From: Dugong dugon
Lineage: Eukaryota > Chordata > Mammalia > Sirenia > Dugongidae
NCBI GenBank assembly: GCA_030035585.1
Contig: CM057477.1
Coordinates: 58,447,447 to 58,511,446 of the forward strand
DNA: 64,000 bases
Direction of reading: 5' to 3'
Made by a program: the position numbers and the translations under genes. This document shows, piece after piece, positions 1 to 13,200 of this stretch. Below the pieces are notes generated by a model. The model worked only from the letters and a program-made list of their open reading frames with translations. It had not been told where the DNA came from and did no database searches. Positions within the stretch are counted from its first letter, which is position 1. Every line of letters begins with the position of its first letter.

Positions 1-1113
1 GTTATAATATTACTAGAAACAACCCTTTTCAAAAATCTTACCTTTGTTGAAAGTACTTTAAATGTGCTCTGTTCTGGTATTATAGGATGAAGAAGTCTCA
101 GTTTCAAATTGTAATCCTCTCCAGAAGGAAGTTTCACCAAAGCAGACAACTAAAAAAAAAAAATACCCAAACCCACTGACACCAAGTCAATTCCAACTCA
201 CAGTGACCCCACAGGACACAGCAGAACTGCCCTATAGGTTTTCAAGGAGGGGCTGGTGAATTTGAACTGCGGAGCGTTTTGGTTAGCAGCTGAGCTCTTA
301 ACCACTCTGCCACCAGGGCTCCACCCAAGCAATTAATGACCATAAAATTAGCATCATATTTTGTAAATTTATACAATGAAGGTTAAAATACTTAAACTTA
401 ATATAATTACAGACTTTTAATACTGCTGCAGATTATTTTAAACATTTACATGGAATATCACATTTAAGATAAGAACCTCAAAAAAAAAAATCTTATTTTT
501 CATTTGGTATCCTTCACATGGATTCTCATAATGTAATGAAATAGCAGAAAACATTTCATAAAACACATATTTGGGAATTAAATCTCAAGGAAACTCACTA
601 CAAAAGAACAAAATGATACCACGTATAACAATTATTCACGTGGCAACATAGAGTTCTACAACTATCTTAAGTATCATAAGGTTCTCTGCTAAGTGCTAAT
701 AAAGTTATTGGAAGTCATACTCATTTAATATGGTTAATCAATTATAAGACATGCATTCAACTCAACACAAAAAACGAAGCCTTTTTCATGGAGTATACCA
801 CACAAGTACAACCAAGTCATATATCTCATTAATGTCAATCAAGCTCTGCTCTGAATACCAAATCTAAAGAAAAAGAAAATAATGACATCTAGCTATAAAC
901 CCACGGTATATATATTCTTATCTCAAAACTTAAAATGATTCAAAATGAAAAGCAATGCTTCAGATTTTATTTAGCATTTCCATATAATCTCAGGAAGAAA
1001 TGGCATATTTTGTTATAGATGATCCTGTTAAAGATGATTATTCTGTAACACAGTATATTTGCAAGTAGTATTTAATCTCAACATTAAAAAAATAGTTCAA
1101 TGACTATACTGAC
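1..1113 (-). other. SUGT1 intron 9, incomplete
   Basis: AT-rich intron sequence running off the left edge. It contains one AfroSINE at 152-323; otherwise I recognise no exon or repeat in it. Confidence 0.7.
152..323 (-). mobile_element. AfroSINE, minus orientation
   Basis: Reads as the reverse complement of the AfroSINE: an A-rich tail complement at 152-163, then the conserved tail block, and at the right end the tRNA-like head complement (accactctgccaccagggct). It lies inside SUGT1 intron 9. Confidence 0.9.
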
Positions 1114-1210
1114 CTCTTTTTCTGAAAATTCCACACTTACATCATTCTTCTGAACATTCTTTATCATAAGTGTAATGATTACTTGAGATTCTGTTTGATA
1201 CCAGTCATAC
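1114..1210 (-). CDS. SUGT1: SUGT1 coding exon 9 (CS domain start)
   Basis: 97 nt encoding [20 protein letters not shown] then [12 protein letters not shown], the first beta strands of the HSP90-binding CS domain. The acceptor is ttaatag and the donor gtcagt. It ends in phase 0 at residue 173. No further SUGT1 exon is visible below it. Confidence 0.95.
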
Positions 1211-4200
1211 CTATTAAAAAAAGAAAGAAACTTAAAACAGAATTAATTTTCTTAAAGTTGTTCCTTTAATGTTTTCTCAAGATAAAAACTACAGTCCGAT
1301 AAACAAGCTCCACTTTGAGGAAAAAACAGCAAAAGCAGCTGTTGATTCACAGAAATAATTTTACATAACCCATTTTCTATGACCTGTACTAATGGGAGAC
1401 AGCAGTAAAGTAGATGATGTCCCAAACCTTTCCAGTGGATTTAAATATTTATTACATGACTGTCTGGGCGTCTTACTTGTCTCTTTAATACTGTCCTGCT
1501 TAAGCTAATATTAAAATTTATTGTAAACAGTTAATAGTTATTACACATTATCAGTAGAGTTTTACATTCTCATTTTAGCCTAATACAAAGATGACGTAAA
1601 CACATCTATCCCCGTTTCACAGATGAGAAAACAAGCTCAGAAAGGTGAAGCAAAGTCCCAGAGCCAATCAGTGGCAGTACTGCACTGGACCCAGATCAGC
1701 CTGCCTCCACACTCCAAGCTCTTTTAACTAAACCAGGGTGCAAAGAGCCCCAAGCACAGATAGTAGAAGCAAAAGAGCTAAAATTAAAACAATGGATAAT
1801 TCAAAGTTTAACTCACTATGCAGGCACATTAAATACAATACCTTCCTGCAATCTCGAGGTGGATGGGAAGACTAGAGTGCCTAGAGATTCCAACCGAGTA
1901 CCTTTCCCATTGAAAGCTCTAAAAATGTAGGGGATTCTCATCTTCAAATTAGACTAGACTGTAAGTTCCACGAGGCAGGGCTATAACTATCCTACCACTA
2001 TGATATTCCCAGGGCCAAACACAGTACCTGGTACAAAGCATATTTATTAAACAAATGTTGAATTATTTTACGCTCCAAACACCATAATTATTATTGATGA
2101 TTATATGCCCTCCCCTGCTGCTGCCACCAAGCAAGTCAAAATTTGTCTGTTATGTACTTGAGTGTCATCCTGTATCTTCCCCAGAACCAAAATGAACAAA
2201 TTGTTTTAACATTTCCAAGTCATTTTAGGTGATTATACCAAAAAGCACCTCGATTAAATTTCAGTCTCAGTCTCCCTTTGAAATTTAGTGAAGATGCAAA
2301 GCTCCAACTCAATGCCCTATGTTTCTTTCTTTTACAGTCCTAACAATATGACTTGGACACATGGCTAATGAAATATTATAAATAAACTCATGTATTTGCT
2401 AGATGCTTCCCTGGTGATGTGGTGGTTAAGTGCTACAGCTGCTAACCAAAAGGTTGGCAGTTGGAATCCACCAGGCCCTCCATGGAAACTCTATAGGGCA
2501 GTTCTACTTTGTCCTATAAGGTCACTATGAGTTGGAAATCAACTCGACAGCAACAAAGTTTTTGTTTTTTTTTTTTTCCTCCTCCGTGATAATAGTCGTT
2601 GCCCTCAGCAATAATCACTTTTAATTCACACAGAATGTTTCTATGAAACATTTACTCAAAATATAAAAGGCATGGCCAGTGACAATTTTGTTAAGCTTCC
2701 TTCTAACTTATTTATCTATATAATAACATCAGTTTAACTGGGAGAGGCTTTCCTTAATATATGAAAAAGGTGACATTAAATGGAACCAGGCGAAACAACT
2801 CTAAAGTTGAGAAGGGATTGGAATGTAACCTGAGTATGAACAATAATACTAATCAAAAACAGTCTTGGAATTAGTTTTTGATAAGGCCATAAAACAATTT
2901 TAGAAGACAAAACTAAGAAACACTTAAAATGACAGGGTACAAACTTGCTTAATATTAAACTACAGGGTTTTGTTTTTTCTTTCTCCCCATTAGGTATAGG
3001 TATCTATCATATACAGTTTTATGAAAAATACTTACTTGATTTTTGACTGATGAGTCCGCTGGGATAGAGACTGATTTTGGCAAGTTGAATGAGAAAGATT
3101 TTTACAAGTTAGTTTTGTAACTGTATATTAAAATGCATGTATTATTAATTTACCCAGCCCTATGGCAGCAACTATAAGTAACAACCAATAGTTACTTTGG
3201 TATGTAGTAACTACATGAAAACTTCTTTCAAAGACAAAGCAATGGTATTCATAATTGTTCTAAGAATACTAGTCTTTACTAAAATATTAGAATATTGAAC
3301 ATTTCCATAATTTTTATTACTTTTAATTTCAAAAAAATGTTTATTCTAAAACATTCTAAAGATATGGTAAGAAAAGGTTACTCATGTAAAATGTCCAGTT
3401 TAAAATTCAGTAACACCCTAAACTGAAAATAACAGTAACAATTAAAAAACCATTTATAAGAATATAGGATAAAATAACATTCAGGCTTAACCATAACGTC
3501 AAACACAACTCTGAAAACATATAAAGAAACATTTTCATGGTGCCTTCCTGATAAGGTCTTACTCTTATTTATAGCCTCTCTGCAATAAATGCTATCCAAT
3601 GCGCATCAAAAAACAAAATGACTTCTTGACCAATCCATACTTTTCTGAACTAGATGCATGCCAGTTAAGACTGTAAATCTAAATAACTTGTCCTGGGTCT
3701 TAGGAGACGTCTAGGTTGTCCCTAAATAAGAAAGGAAGAGATGGGGCTTGAGACAAGGAAATAAGTAAAACTGCTCTAGAGATGCGAGTCTAACTCAGAA
3801 TTACTCTTTAGTAATAAAGACTGAGGAGTAGCTGGGTGACACAAATGGTTAAGTGCTCGACCACTAGCTGAAAGGTGGCAGTTCAAACCTTCTCAGAGGT
3901 GCCTCAGAAGACAGGCCTAGCGCTCTGCTTCTAAAAGGTTGCAGCCTTAAAAACGCTACAGAGAAATTCTATTCTGCACACGTGGAGTTGGCATGAGTCA
4001 GAATCAACTCAATGGCAACTAACAAAACAATAAAGATTGAGAGGACAATGGTGGTCAGTAGTAGAATTCTTCTTTTCCATGCGGGAGACCCAGGTTCGAT
4101 TTCCAGCCAATGCACCTCATGCGCAGCCCACCCACCCGTCTGTCAGTGGAGGCTTCAGTGTTGCTATGAAGATTAATGGGTTTCAGTGAAACTTCCAGAC

Positions 4201-7200
4201 TAAGACAGGCCAGGAAGAAAGGCCTGGTGATGTACTTCCAAAAATCAGCCAATGAAAACCCTAAGGATCAAAATAGTCCAATCCACGGAGAGAGGGGCAA
4301 GATGGCGCTCTAGGCAGAAACACCACGCCGTCCCTCCACAGCAAAGATCCGAAAAACTAAGCCTAACAGAGAATCAACAATCCTGAAACCCTAGAACACC
4401 AAATGAAGAGATAAAGAACTCAGCCAAACACCAAACGGAGTGAGAATACTAAAAGAGAACGGAGAGCGAGGAGAGACTCAGGCAGAGATTCCTTACCAGC
4501 TAACGCAGCGCGGATCCACCATCTTGGATTCCTATCGGAGACCAGCAAATGGGAGAGCAGCCTTGCAGAGCATCTGGTCGGAGACAGAACGACCGGTAAA
4601 CTGCGGTGCGCGCTCTCCCACCACCCACCCCTCTCCGCCTCAGCTGGGGATCCCCTGCTTTCCGTGGCCAGGGTCTCTGGGCTGGGGGGTGCTGGTGCTT
4701 GGATTCCGCGCGCCTGGGCTGGCGGCTTTCTGGGAGCCGTTTGCTGGCAGCTAGCGAACCTTTCTCTGCCGCCTCCCCTTCCTTTTGCCGGGGTGCCTGG
4801 TTCCGAGTGCCGTCTCTGCTCTCTCCTGCGGGGCTGTAGGGCTGCGTGCGGGCGTGTGGCTGTTTCTGGGTCTGGGCTCCCGCGTGGGTGGGATCCCGGG
4901 GCCTTTGTTCGTTCGCCCCTCTGCTTTCTGTGGCCGGGGTCCCTGGGCGGGGGGGCGCCGGTGCTTGGGTTCCGCGCGCCCGGGCTGGGGGCTTTCTGGG
5001 AGCCGTTTGCTGGCACCTAGCGGACCTTTTTCTGCCACCTCCCCCTCCTTTTGCCTGGGTGCCTGGGTCCGGGTGCTGTCTCTGCTCTCTCCTGCGGGGC
5101 TGTGGAGCTGCGTGCGGGCGTGTGGCTGTTTCTGGGTCTGGGCTCCCGCGTGGGTGGGATCCCGGGGCCTTTGTTCGTTCACCCCTCTGCTTTCCGTGGC
5201 CGGGGTCCCTGGGCGGGGGGGCGCCGGTGCTTGGGTTCCGCGCGCCCGGGCTGGGGGCTTTCTGGGAGCCGTTTGCTGGCACCTAGCGGACCTTTTTCTG
5301 CCGCCTCCCCCTCCTTTTGCCTGGGTGCCTGGTTCCGAGGGCCGTCTCTGCTCTCTCCTGCGGGGCTGTAGGGCTGCGTTCGGGCGTGTGGCTGTTTCCA
5401 GGTCTGGGCTCCCGCGCGGGTGGGATCCTGGGGCCTTTGTTCGTTGGCCCCTCTGCTTCCCGTGGCCACGGTCACTTAACCCCGAGACTATCGGCTTCTT
5501 GGAATTCGCGCCCCTGAGTGGGGGCTCTCTGGGTCCCATTTGTAGGCACTGACTGCTGGTGTTGCCCTTTTTTTTTTTTTCTCAATTTTATTTTTCTTCC
5601 TTTTTTGATTAGTTTTGTCATATTTTACCTCTTTTTCTCTTTTGTCTTTCTTCATTGCTTAATTTCTTGTCCCTCTATCTCTTCCTTCTCTTTCTGATCC
5701 CTGAATACCAGGCGATGTATGCCTCTGTACCTTCTGGCCAGGCTGAGCTGTGAAAATTGAGACCGACTCCCCCAGACCTCATAGCTGCATCGGTGCGATC
5801 CCTGGGAACTTTGCAGTCTTTTAACTTTTCTGATTTTCATTTGGTCATTCTTTCCTTTTCTTTCTCTTCCCCCTTCTGGTTTCCTCCATCCCATAGTCTC
5901 TCATCTGTACATTCCAACGACAAACTCCCCTAGCATTCTTTTATGTTTGTACGCTTTTTGCTCCTCCTCCTCTCTCCTCTCTCCCATATCCAGCTTAGCT
6001 TCACACATAACCATCTTCCCACTGCACCCTACCTACCTGCACCGTGCACTAGACATCACATCACCAAGCGGTGCAGGCACGCCCTATTGGAACCTGCCCA
6101 GCACTGACTACCGACCGTCCTGGTGGCTGCGGTGAGTGCCACAAGCAACCCATCCCAGTGGCTCCTCCTCAACTAGATCTGCCCAGCTGTACCACAAGAA
6201 CGAAAAAAAAAAAAAAAAAAAAATCTACAATCAATAAACGAGAGAAATATCTACTGAATGCCCCGAAAACAGCAAACAATATCAAAACATTTACAAAAAC
6301 AAGACAAGATGGCTCCAATAGGCGTCCAAATTAAAACACCAGATAACTCTCCTGTGGAAGAAAATGCACTAGAAGTACCTGATACGGAACTCAAATCACT
6401 AATACTCGGAATTTTCCAAGAACTGAGGCAAAAAGCTGACAAACATGAGGAAAAAATAGACAAATTTATGGAAAATACAGACAAAAAATTGGAAGAATTC
6501 AGGAAGATGATGCAAGAACAAAATGCCAAAATAAATTCACAACTCGAAATTATACAGAAACAACAATTAGAAATCCAAAAGATAAACAACAAGATTTCAG
6601 AAATGGACGGTGTCATAGAAGGGCTGAGAAGTAGATTTGAAACCATGGAAGACAGGATCAGTGGAACTGAAGACAAACACTTGGATACAACTCTGTTTCA
6701 GGAAAACTCAGAAAAAAGAACAAAGAAAAATGAAGAGACCCTGAGAGTTATGTGGGACACAATTAAAAGCAAAAACTTACGAGTGATTGGCATACCAGAA
6801 CAGGGGAAGAAAACAGAAAACACAGAGAGGATCACTGAGGAACTGCTGACAGAAAACTTTCCCAATATCATGAAAGATGAAAAGCTGGTCATCCAAGAAG
6901 CTCAACGAACCCCATATAGAATAGACCCCAAAAGAAAATCACCAAGACATATCATATTCACACTCGCTAAAACTAAAGACAAACAAAGAATCCTGAGAGC
7001 AGCTCGGGAAAAACAAGAAGTCACATACAGAGGAGAAACAATAAGACTAAGCTCAGATTATTCAGCAGAAACCATGCAGGCAAGAAGGCAATGGGATGAC
7101 ATATATAAAATCTTGAAAGAAAAAAATTGTCAGCCAAGAATAATATATCCTGCAAAACTCTCATTCAGATTTGATGGTGAAATTAGGTCATTTCCAGATA

Positions 7201-10200
7201 AACAGAAACTAAAGGAATATGCAAAAGTCAAACCAAACTTACAAGAATTATTAAAGGGAGTTCTTCGATCTGAGGACAAACAGCTTAAGCCCTCAGGCAG
7301 GACCTAGGACCTAGGATGCAGGTTAACATGAACCAGATACCATTCTAGGAACTGAACTACAGACGACTTTCCAAAAACAAAAGATATACAACAGGGAATC
7401 AGAGAAATCAATCAAAGGATGACAACAACATCAAAACAATGAAAGAGGGAACAAACGGCATAGGTATAGAACCTTCTAAAGGAGAAGAAGGCAAGGCGAT
7501 ACCAAGTAACGGTAGACTGCTTCAAAATTATAAAGATAAGGGTAAAATTCATGGTAACCACAAAAAAAGTTAACAAACCAACTCATAAAAATAAAGACGA
7601 AAAACATAAAGTCTCAACAAAAACAAAACCTACAAAAACAAAAGAAATGAACACAAAATCCACAAACAAAAGGAACTCAGCACAAGAGAGTAAGAAGAAC
7701 AAAGAAAACTTCAGCATCACAAAAAAAAGCACTACAAAATGACAGCAACAAACTCACATATATCAATAATTACACTGAACGTAAATGGACTCAATGCACC
7801 CATAAAGCGACGGAGAGTGGCAGAATGGATAAGAAAACAGGATCCATCTATTTGCTGTCTACAAGAGACACATCTTAGAAACAAAGATGTGAATTTATTA
7901 AAAATCAAAGGTTGGAAAAAAATATATCAAGCTAACAACTATCAAAAAAGAGCACGAGTGGCAATTCTAATCTCAGATAAAATAGACTTTAAAACAAAAT
8001 CTACCATAAAAGACAAAGAAGGACACTATATAATGATTAAGGGGATGATCCATCATGAAGACATAACCATAATAAATATCTATGCACCCAATGACAGGGC
8101 TCCAAAATACATAAAAAAAACTCTAACAGCACTGAAAAGAGAAATTGACAGTTCCACAATAATAGTACGAGACTTCAACACACCACTCTCAGTAAAGGAC
8201 AGAACAACTAAAAAGAAACTTAGCAAAGATACAGAAGACCTAAAGGACACAATCAGCCAACTGGACCTCATAGACATATATAGAACACTCCATCCAACCG
8301 CTGCAAAGTACACATTCTTTTCCAATGCACATGGAACGTTCTCCAGAATAGACCACATCTTAGGCCACAGAGCAATCCTCAACAAGATCCAGAATGCTGA
8401 GATAATTCACAGTATCTTCTCTGACCACAATGCCATCAAGGTAGAAATTAACACTAGAAAGAGCAAGGAAAAAAAATCAAACACATGGAAACTGAATAAT
8501 AATCTGCTTACACATCAATGGGTAATAGAAGAAATCAGAGATGGAATTAAAAAATTCCTAGAATCAAATGAAAATGAAAACACATCATACCAAAACCTTT
8601 GGGACACAGCAAAGGCAGTCCTCAGAGGACAATTTATAGCAATAGATGCACATATCAAAAAAGAAGAAAGGGACAAAATCAAAACATTAACTACAGAACT
8701 CAAACAAATAGAAAGAGAACAACAAAAAAAGCCTACAACCACCGGAAGAAAGGAAATAGTAAAGATCAGAGCAGAAATCAATGAAATAGAGAACAGAAAA
8801 ACAATAGAAAGAATCAACAAAACCAAAAGTTGGTTCTTTGAAAGAATCAACAAAATCGACAAACCACTGGCCAGACAAAAGAAAAACAGCAGAGGGCACA
8901 AATAACCCAAATAAGAAATGAAATGGGGGACATTACAACAGACCCAACTGAAATAAAAAGGATTATAACAGAATATTATGAAAAACTATATTCCAACAAA
9001 TTTGAAAACCTAGAGGAAATGGATAAATTTCTAGAAACATACGGCCTACCCAAACTACAACAAAGTGATATTGAAAATCTGAACAGACCCATAACAAGAG
9101 AAGAGATTGAAAAGGTAATAAAAAAACTCCCAACCAAAAAAAGCCCTGGCCCAGATGGCTTCACTGGAGAATTCTACAAAACATTTACAGAAGAGCTCGT
9201 ACCAGTTCTACTCAAGTTATTTCAGAGCATAGAAGAGGAAGCAACACTTCCAAATTCATTCTATGAAGCCAGCATAACGCTGATACCAAAACCAGGCAAA
9301 GACATCACAAAAAAAGAAAATTACAGACCAATATCTCTCATGAATATAGATGCAAAAATTCTGAACAAAATTTTAGCCAATAGAATTCAGTATCATATCA
9401 AAAAAATAATACACCACGACCAAGTAGGATTCATACCAGGTATGCAAGGATGGTTTAACATTAGAAAATCCATCAACGTAATCCACCACATAAATAAAAG
9501 GAAAGAAAAAAATCACATGATTATCTCAATTGATGCAGAAAAGGCATTTGACAAAGTCCAACACCCATTCCTGATAAAAGCTCTCAATAAAATAGGTATA
9601 GAAGGGAAATTTCTCAACATCATAAAGGGCATCTATGCAAAACCAACAGCCAACATCATTCTTAATGGAGAAAGGCTGAAAACATTCCCCCTGAAAACAG
9701 GAACAAGACAAGGATGCCCTTTATCACCACTCCTATTTAACATTGTGCTGGAAGTTCTCGCTAGAGCAGTAAGGCAAGAGAAAGAAATAAAGGGCATCCA
9801 AATTGGTAATGAAGAAGTTAAACTCTCCCTGTTTGCAGATGATATGATACTATACATAGAAAACCCTAAAGACTCCACGAGAAATTTACTGGAACTAATA
9901 GAAAGATTCAGCAGAGTAGCAGGATACAAGATAAACATTCAAAAATCAGTTGGATTCCTATACACCAGTAAAGAGAACGATGAAAAGGAGATCAGGAAAT
10001 CAATACCATTTTCAATAGCCCCTAAAAAGATAAAATACTTAGGAATAAATCTGACCAGGAATATAAAAGACCTATACAAAGAAAACTACAAAACACTGCT
10101 GCATGAAACCCAAAGGGATCTACATAAATGGAAAAACATACCATGCTCATGGATAGGCAGACTCAACATTGTGAAAATGGCAATTCTACCTAAAGCAATT

Positions 10201-13200
10201 TACAAATACAATGCAATTCCGATACAAATACCAACAACATTCTTCAAAGAGATGGAAAAACTAATTATTAACTTTATATGGAAAGGGAAGAAACCCCGAA
10301 TAAGTAAAGCACTACTGAAGAAGAAGAATAAAGTTGGAGGACTCACACTACCTGACTTGAGAACCTACTATACAGCTACAGTACTCAAAACAGCCTGGTA
10401 CTGGTACAACAACAGAGACATTGACCAATGGAACAGAATTGAGAACTCAGATGTAAATCCATCCACCTACGGTCACCTGATTTTTGACAAGGGCCCAAAA
10501 TACATCAAATGGGGAAAAGACAGTCTTTTTAACAAATGGTGCTGGCAAAACTGGATATCCATTTGTAGAAAAATGAAACAGGACCCATACCTCACACCAT
10601 ATACAAAAACTACTTCAAAATGGATCAAAGACCTGAATATAAAGCCTCAAACTATAAAATTCATAGAAGAAAAAATAGGACCAACACTTCAGACCTTAAT
10701 ACATGGCATTAACAGGATACAAACCATAAACATCAACACAAAAAACCCAACAGATAAACTAGATAATTGGGATCTTCTAAAAATCAAACATCTATGCTCT
10801 TCAAAAGATTTCACCAAAAGAGTTAAAAGAGAACCTACAGACTGGGAAAAAATTTTTGGACAGTACAAGTCAGACAAAGGTCTAATCTCCATAATCTACA
10901 AGAAAATCCAACACCTCTACAACAAAAAGACAACCAATCCTATCAAAAAATGGGCAAAGGAAATGAACAGACACTTCACCAAGGAAGACATTCAAATGGC
11001 CAACAGACACATGAGGAAATGCTCGCGATCACTAGCCATTAGAGAAATGCAAATTAAAACCACAATGAGATACCATCTTACCCCGGCATTACTGGCACGA
11101 ATCAAAAACACTGGAAATAACAAATGTTGGAGGGGCTGCGGGGAGACGGGAACTCTTATACACTGCTGGTGGGAATGCAAAATGATACAGCCATTTTGGA
11201 AAATGATATGGCGTTTCCTCAGAAAGCTAGAAATAGACGTACCATTCGATCCAGCAATCCCACTCCTAGGAATATATCCTAGAGAAATAAGAGTCATCAC
11301 TCGAATAGACATATGCACACCTATGTTCATGGCAGCATTATTCACAATAGCAAAACGATGGAAACAACCTCGATGTCCATCAACAGACGAATGGATACAC
11401 AAACTATGGTACATACACACAATGGAGTACTATGCAACGAGAAAGAACAATGAATCGGTGAACCATCTCATAACATGGATGAAACTGGAGGACATCATGC
11501 TGAGTGAAATAAGTCAATCACAAAAGGACAAATATTGTATGAGACCTCTATTGTAAAAACCCATGAAAAAATTCACATGCAAAATGTAACAATCCTTGTT
11601 GGTTACCAGGGATGGGGGGGGGGGGGAATACTAAATAGGTAATAGGTAAGTGGTAACTTGGGTGAGAGATGAGATAGTACATAGTACAGGGGAAACTAAC
11701 ACAACCTGCACAAGGAAAGGTCATGGAGGCCCTATAGACACATCGAAACCCCCCGAGGGACTGAGTTGTTGGACGGAGGGCTCTGGGGACCATGATCTCG
11801 GGGAACATCTAGCTCAACTGGCATGACACTACTTATAAAGATAATGCTCTACATTCTACCTTGGTGAGTAGTGTCTGGGGTCTTAAAAGCCTATGAGCGG
11901 CCATCTAAGATACTCCACTGATCTCATCCCTTCGGGAACAAGGGAGAACGAAGAGAACAGGATACAAGGAAAAGATTAGTCCGAAGGACTAATGGTCCAC
12001 AGCTACCAAGGCCTCCACGGGACTGAGCCCAGTACAGCTGGATGGTGCCCAGCTACCACCAATGACTCCTCTGACCAGGATCACAACAGAGGGTTCTGGG
12101 CAGAGCTGGAGTAGGATGTAGAGTATAATTTTAACTCCCAAAAAAAAAAAAAAAAAAAGAAGACCAGATATACTGGCCTAAAGAATACTAGAGAAACCTC
12201 GAGAGTGTGGCCCCCAGACACCCTTTCAGCTCAGAGGGGAAGTTACCTTCAAGGTTCGATGTTAAGCCTGGGAATGGACACCCCAGTAAAACTAAATGGG
12301 ACTAACGATGTACAGGAGTCCGGTGACAAGGGCCAGAAGGCAGAGGGAGAGTAGGAAACTGATGATAAGGAACACAAATTGAATAAGGACACTGTCGATG
12401 TATTGTGAGATTGTTGACCACTGCTATAGGGCAACATTTGTAGTAACTATTAAATGGGAGGCTGTTTTGTCCTGTAAGCCTTCATCTTGGGCGAGAATGG
12501 CAGCACAATTGGAAGAGCATAGTCAATATCACTTAAATGTGTAAGTAAAAAGTTTTGAAATGGTGTTTAAATAAAATAAAAAATAAATAAATAAATAAAT
12601 AAACAAATGAGACTAAAGAGGTACAATAGTCCACTGACAAGGTCCAGAAGACAGAAGGGGACAAGGAAGCCCCCTGGTGATAGGGAACACAAGGTGGAGT
12701 AAGGATATTCTTGATGTGCTGTGAGATTGTTAACCATTGTCATAGGGCAACATGTGTAGTAACTGTTAAATGAAAAACTATTTTTTCTGTAAGCCTTCAT
12801 CTTAAGTGAGAATAACAGCACAGTTGGAAGAGCGTAGTCAATGTCACTGAACTGTGAATGTAGAAATTTTTGAAACGGTGTATCTTTGGCCATCTGTAAT
12901 TTTCATCAAAAAAAAAGGTTGAGAATTTAGAGGCTTAATACGTTGTGGGGTTGTTAACCAATGTCAAAAAACAACATGTGTACTACTATTTCATGAGAAA
13001 CTATTTGCTCTGTAAGCTTTCACCTGAAGTACAATAAAATATATATTAAAAAAAAAAAAACAAAAAAAAACAAAAAAAAAAATAGTCCAATCCACAAATG
13101 GTATCGGGATGGCACTGGACTGGGCAGGTAGCGTTTCATTCCATTGTGCATGGGGTCGCCATGAGTACGGGGCTGACTAGACAACAGCTAACATCATCAA

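Larger units (their letters stand above)
4287..13078 (+). mobile_element. Full-length L1 (LINE-1), 8.8 kb
   Basis: A complete non-LTR retrotransposon: 5' start with a YY1-like caagatggc at 4299-4307, a roughly 2 kb 5' UTR with GC-rich tandem units, ORF1 (6258-7307), ORF2 (7739-11556, one frameshift), a 1.5 kb 3' UTR with a 13-base G run at 11614-11626, and an A-rich tail to 13078. A perfect 17-bp target duplication (aaaatagtccaatccac) is at 4270-4286 and 13079-13095; the implied first nick, TTTT/GA, is close to the L1 endonuclease consensus TTTT/AA. It lies antisense in SUGT1 intron 7. The intact TSD and nearly open ORFs mark it as young. Confidence 0.96.

Noticed and set aside
4041..4115. 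Possible functional tRNA-Gly gene
   Set aside because: It is the head of a SINE: stem pairing and B box are mutated and the sequence continues into the SINE body.
4657..5530. Regularly spaced repeats, considered as a CRISPR-like array
   Set aside because: The units are contiguous 266-bp L1 promoter repeats in a mammalian genome, without spacers.
4785..5552. 255-codon plus-strand open frame in the L1 5' UTR
   Set aside because: It lies in GC-rich tandem units open in most frames on both strands, with repetitive composition and no recognisable domain.
7551..7742. 63-codon Lys/Thr-rich frame between L1 ORF1 and ORF2
   Set aside because: The inter-ORF spacer is A-rich, which gives chance Lys/Thr-rich frames; no family known.
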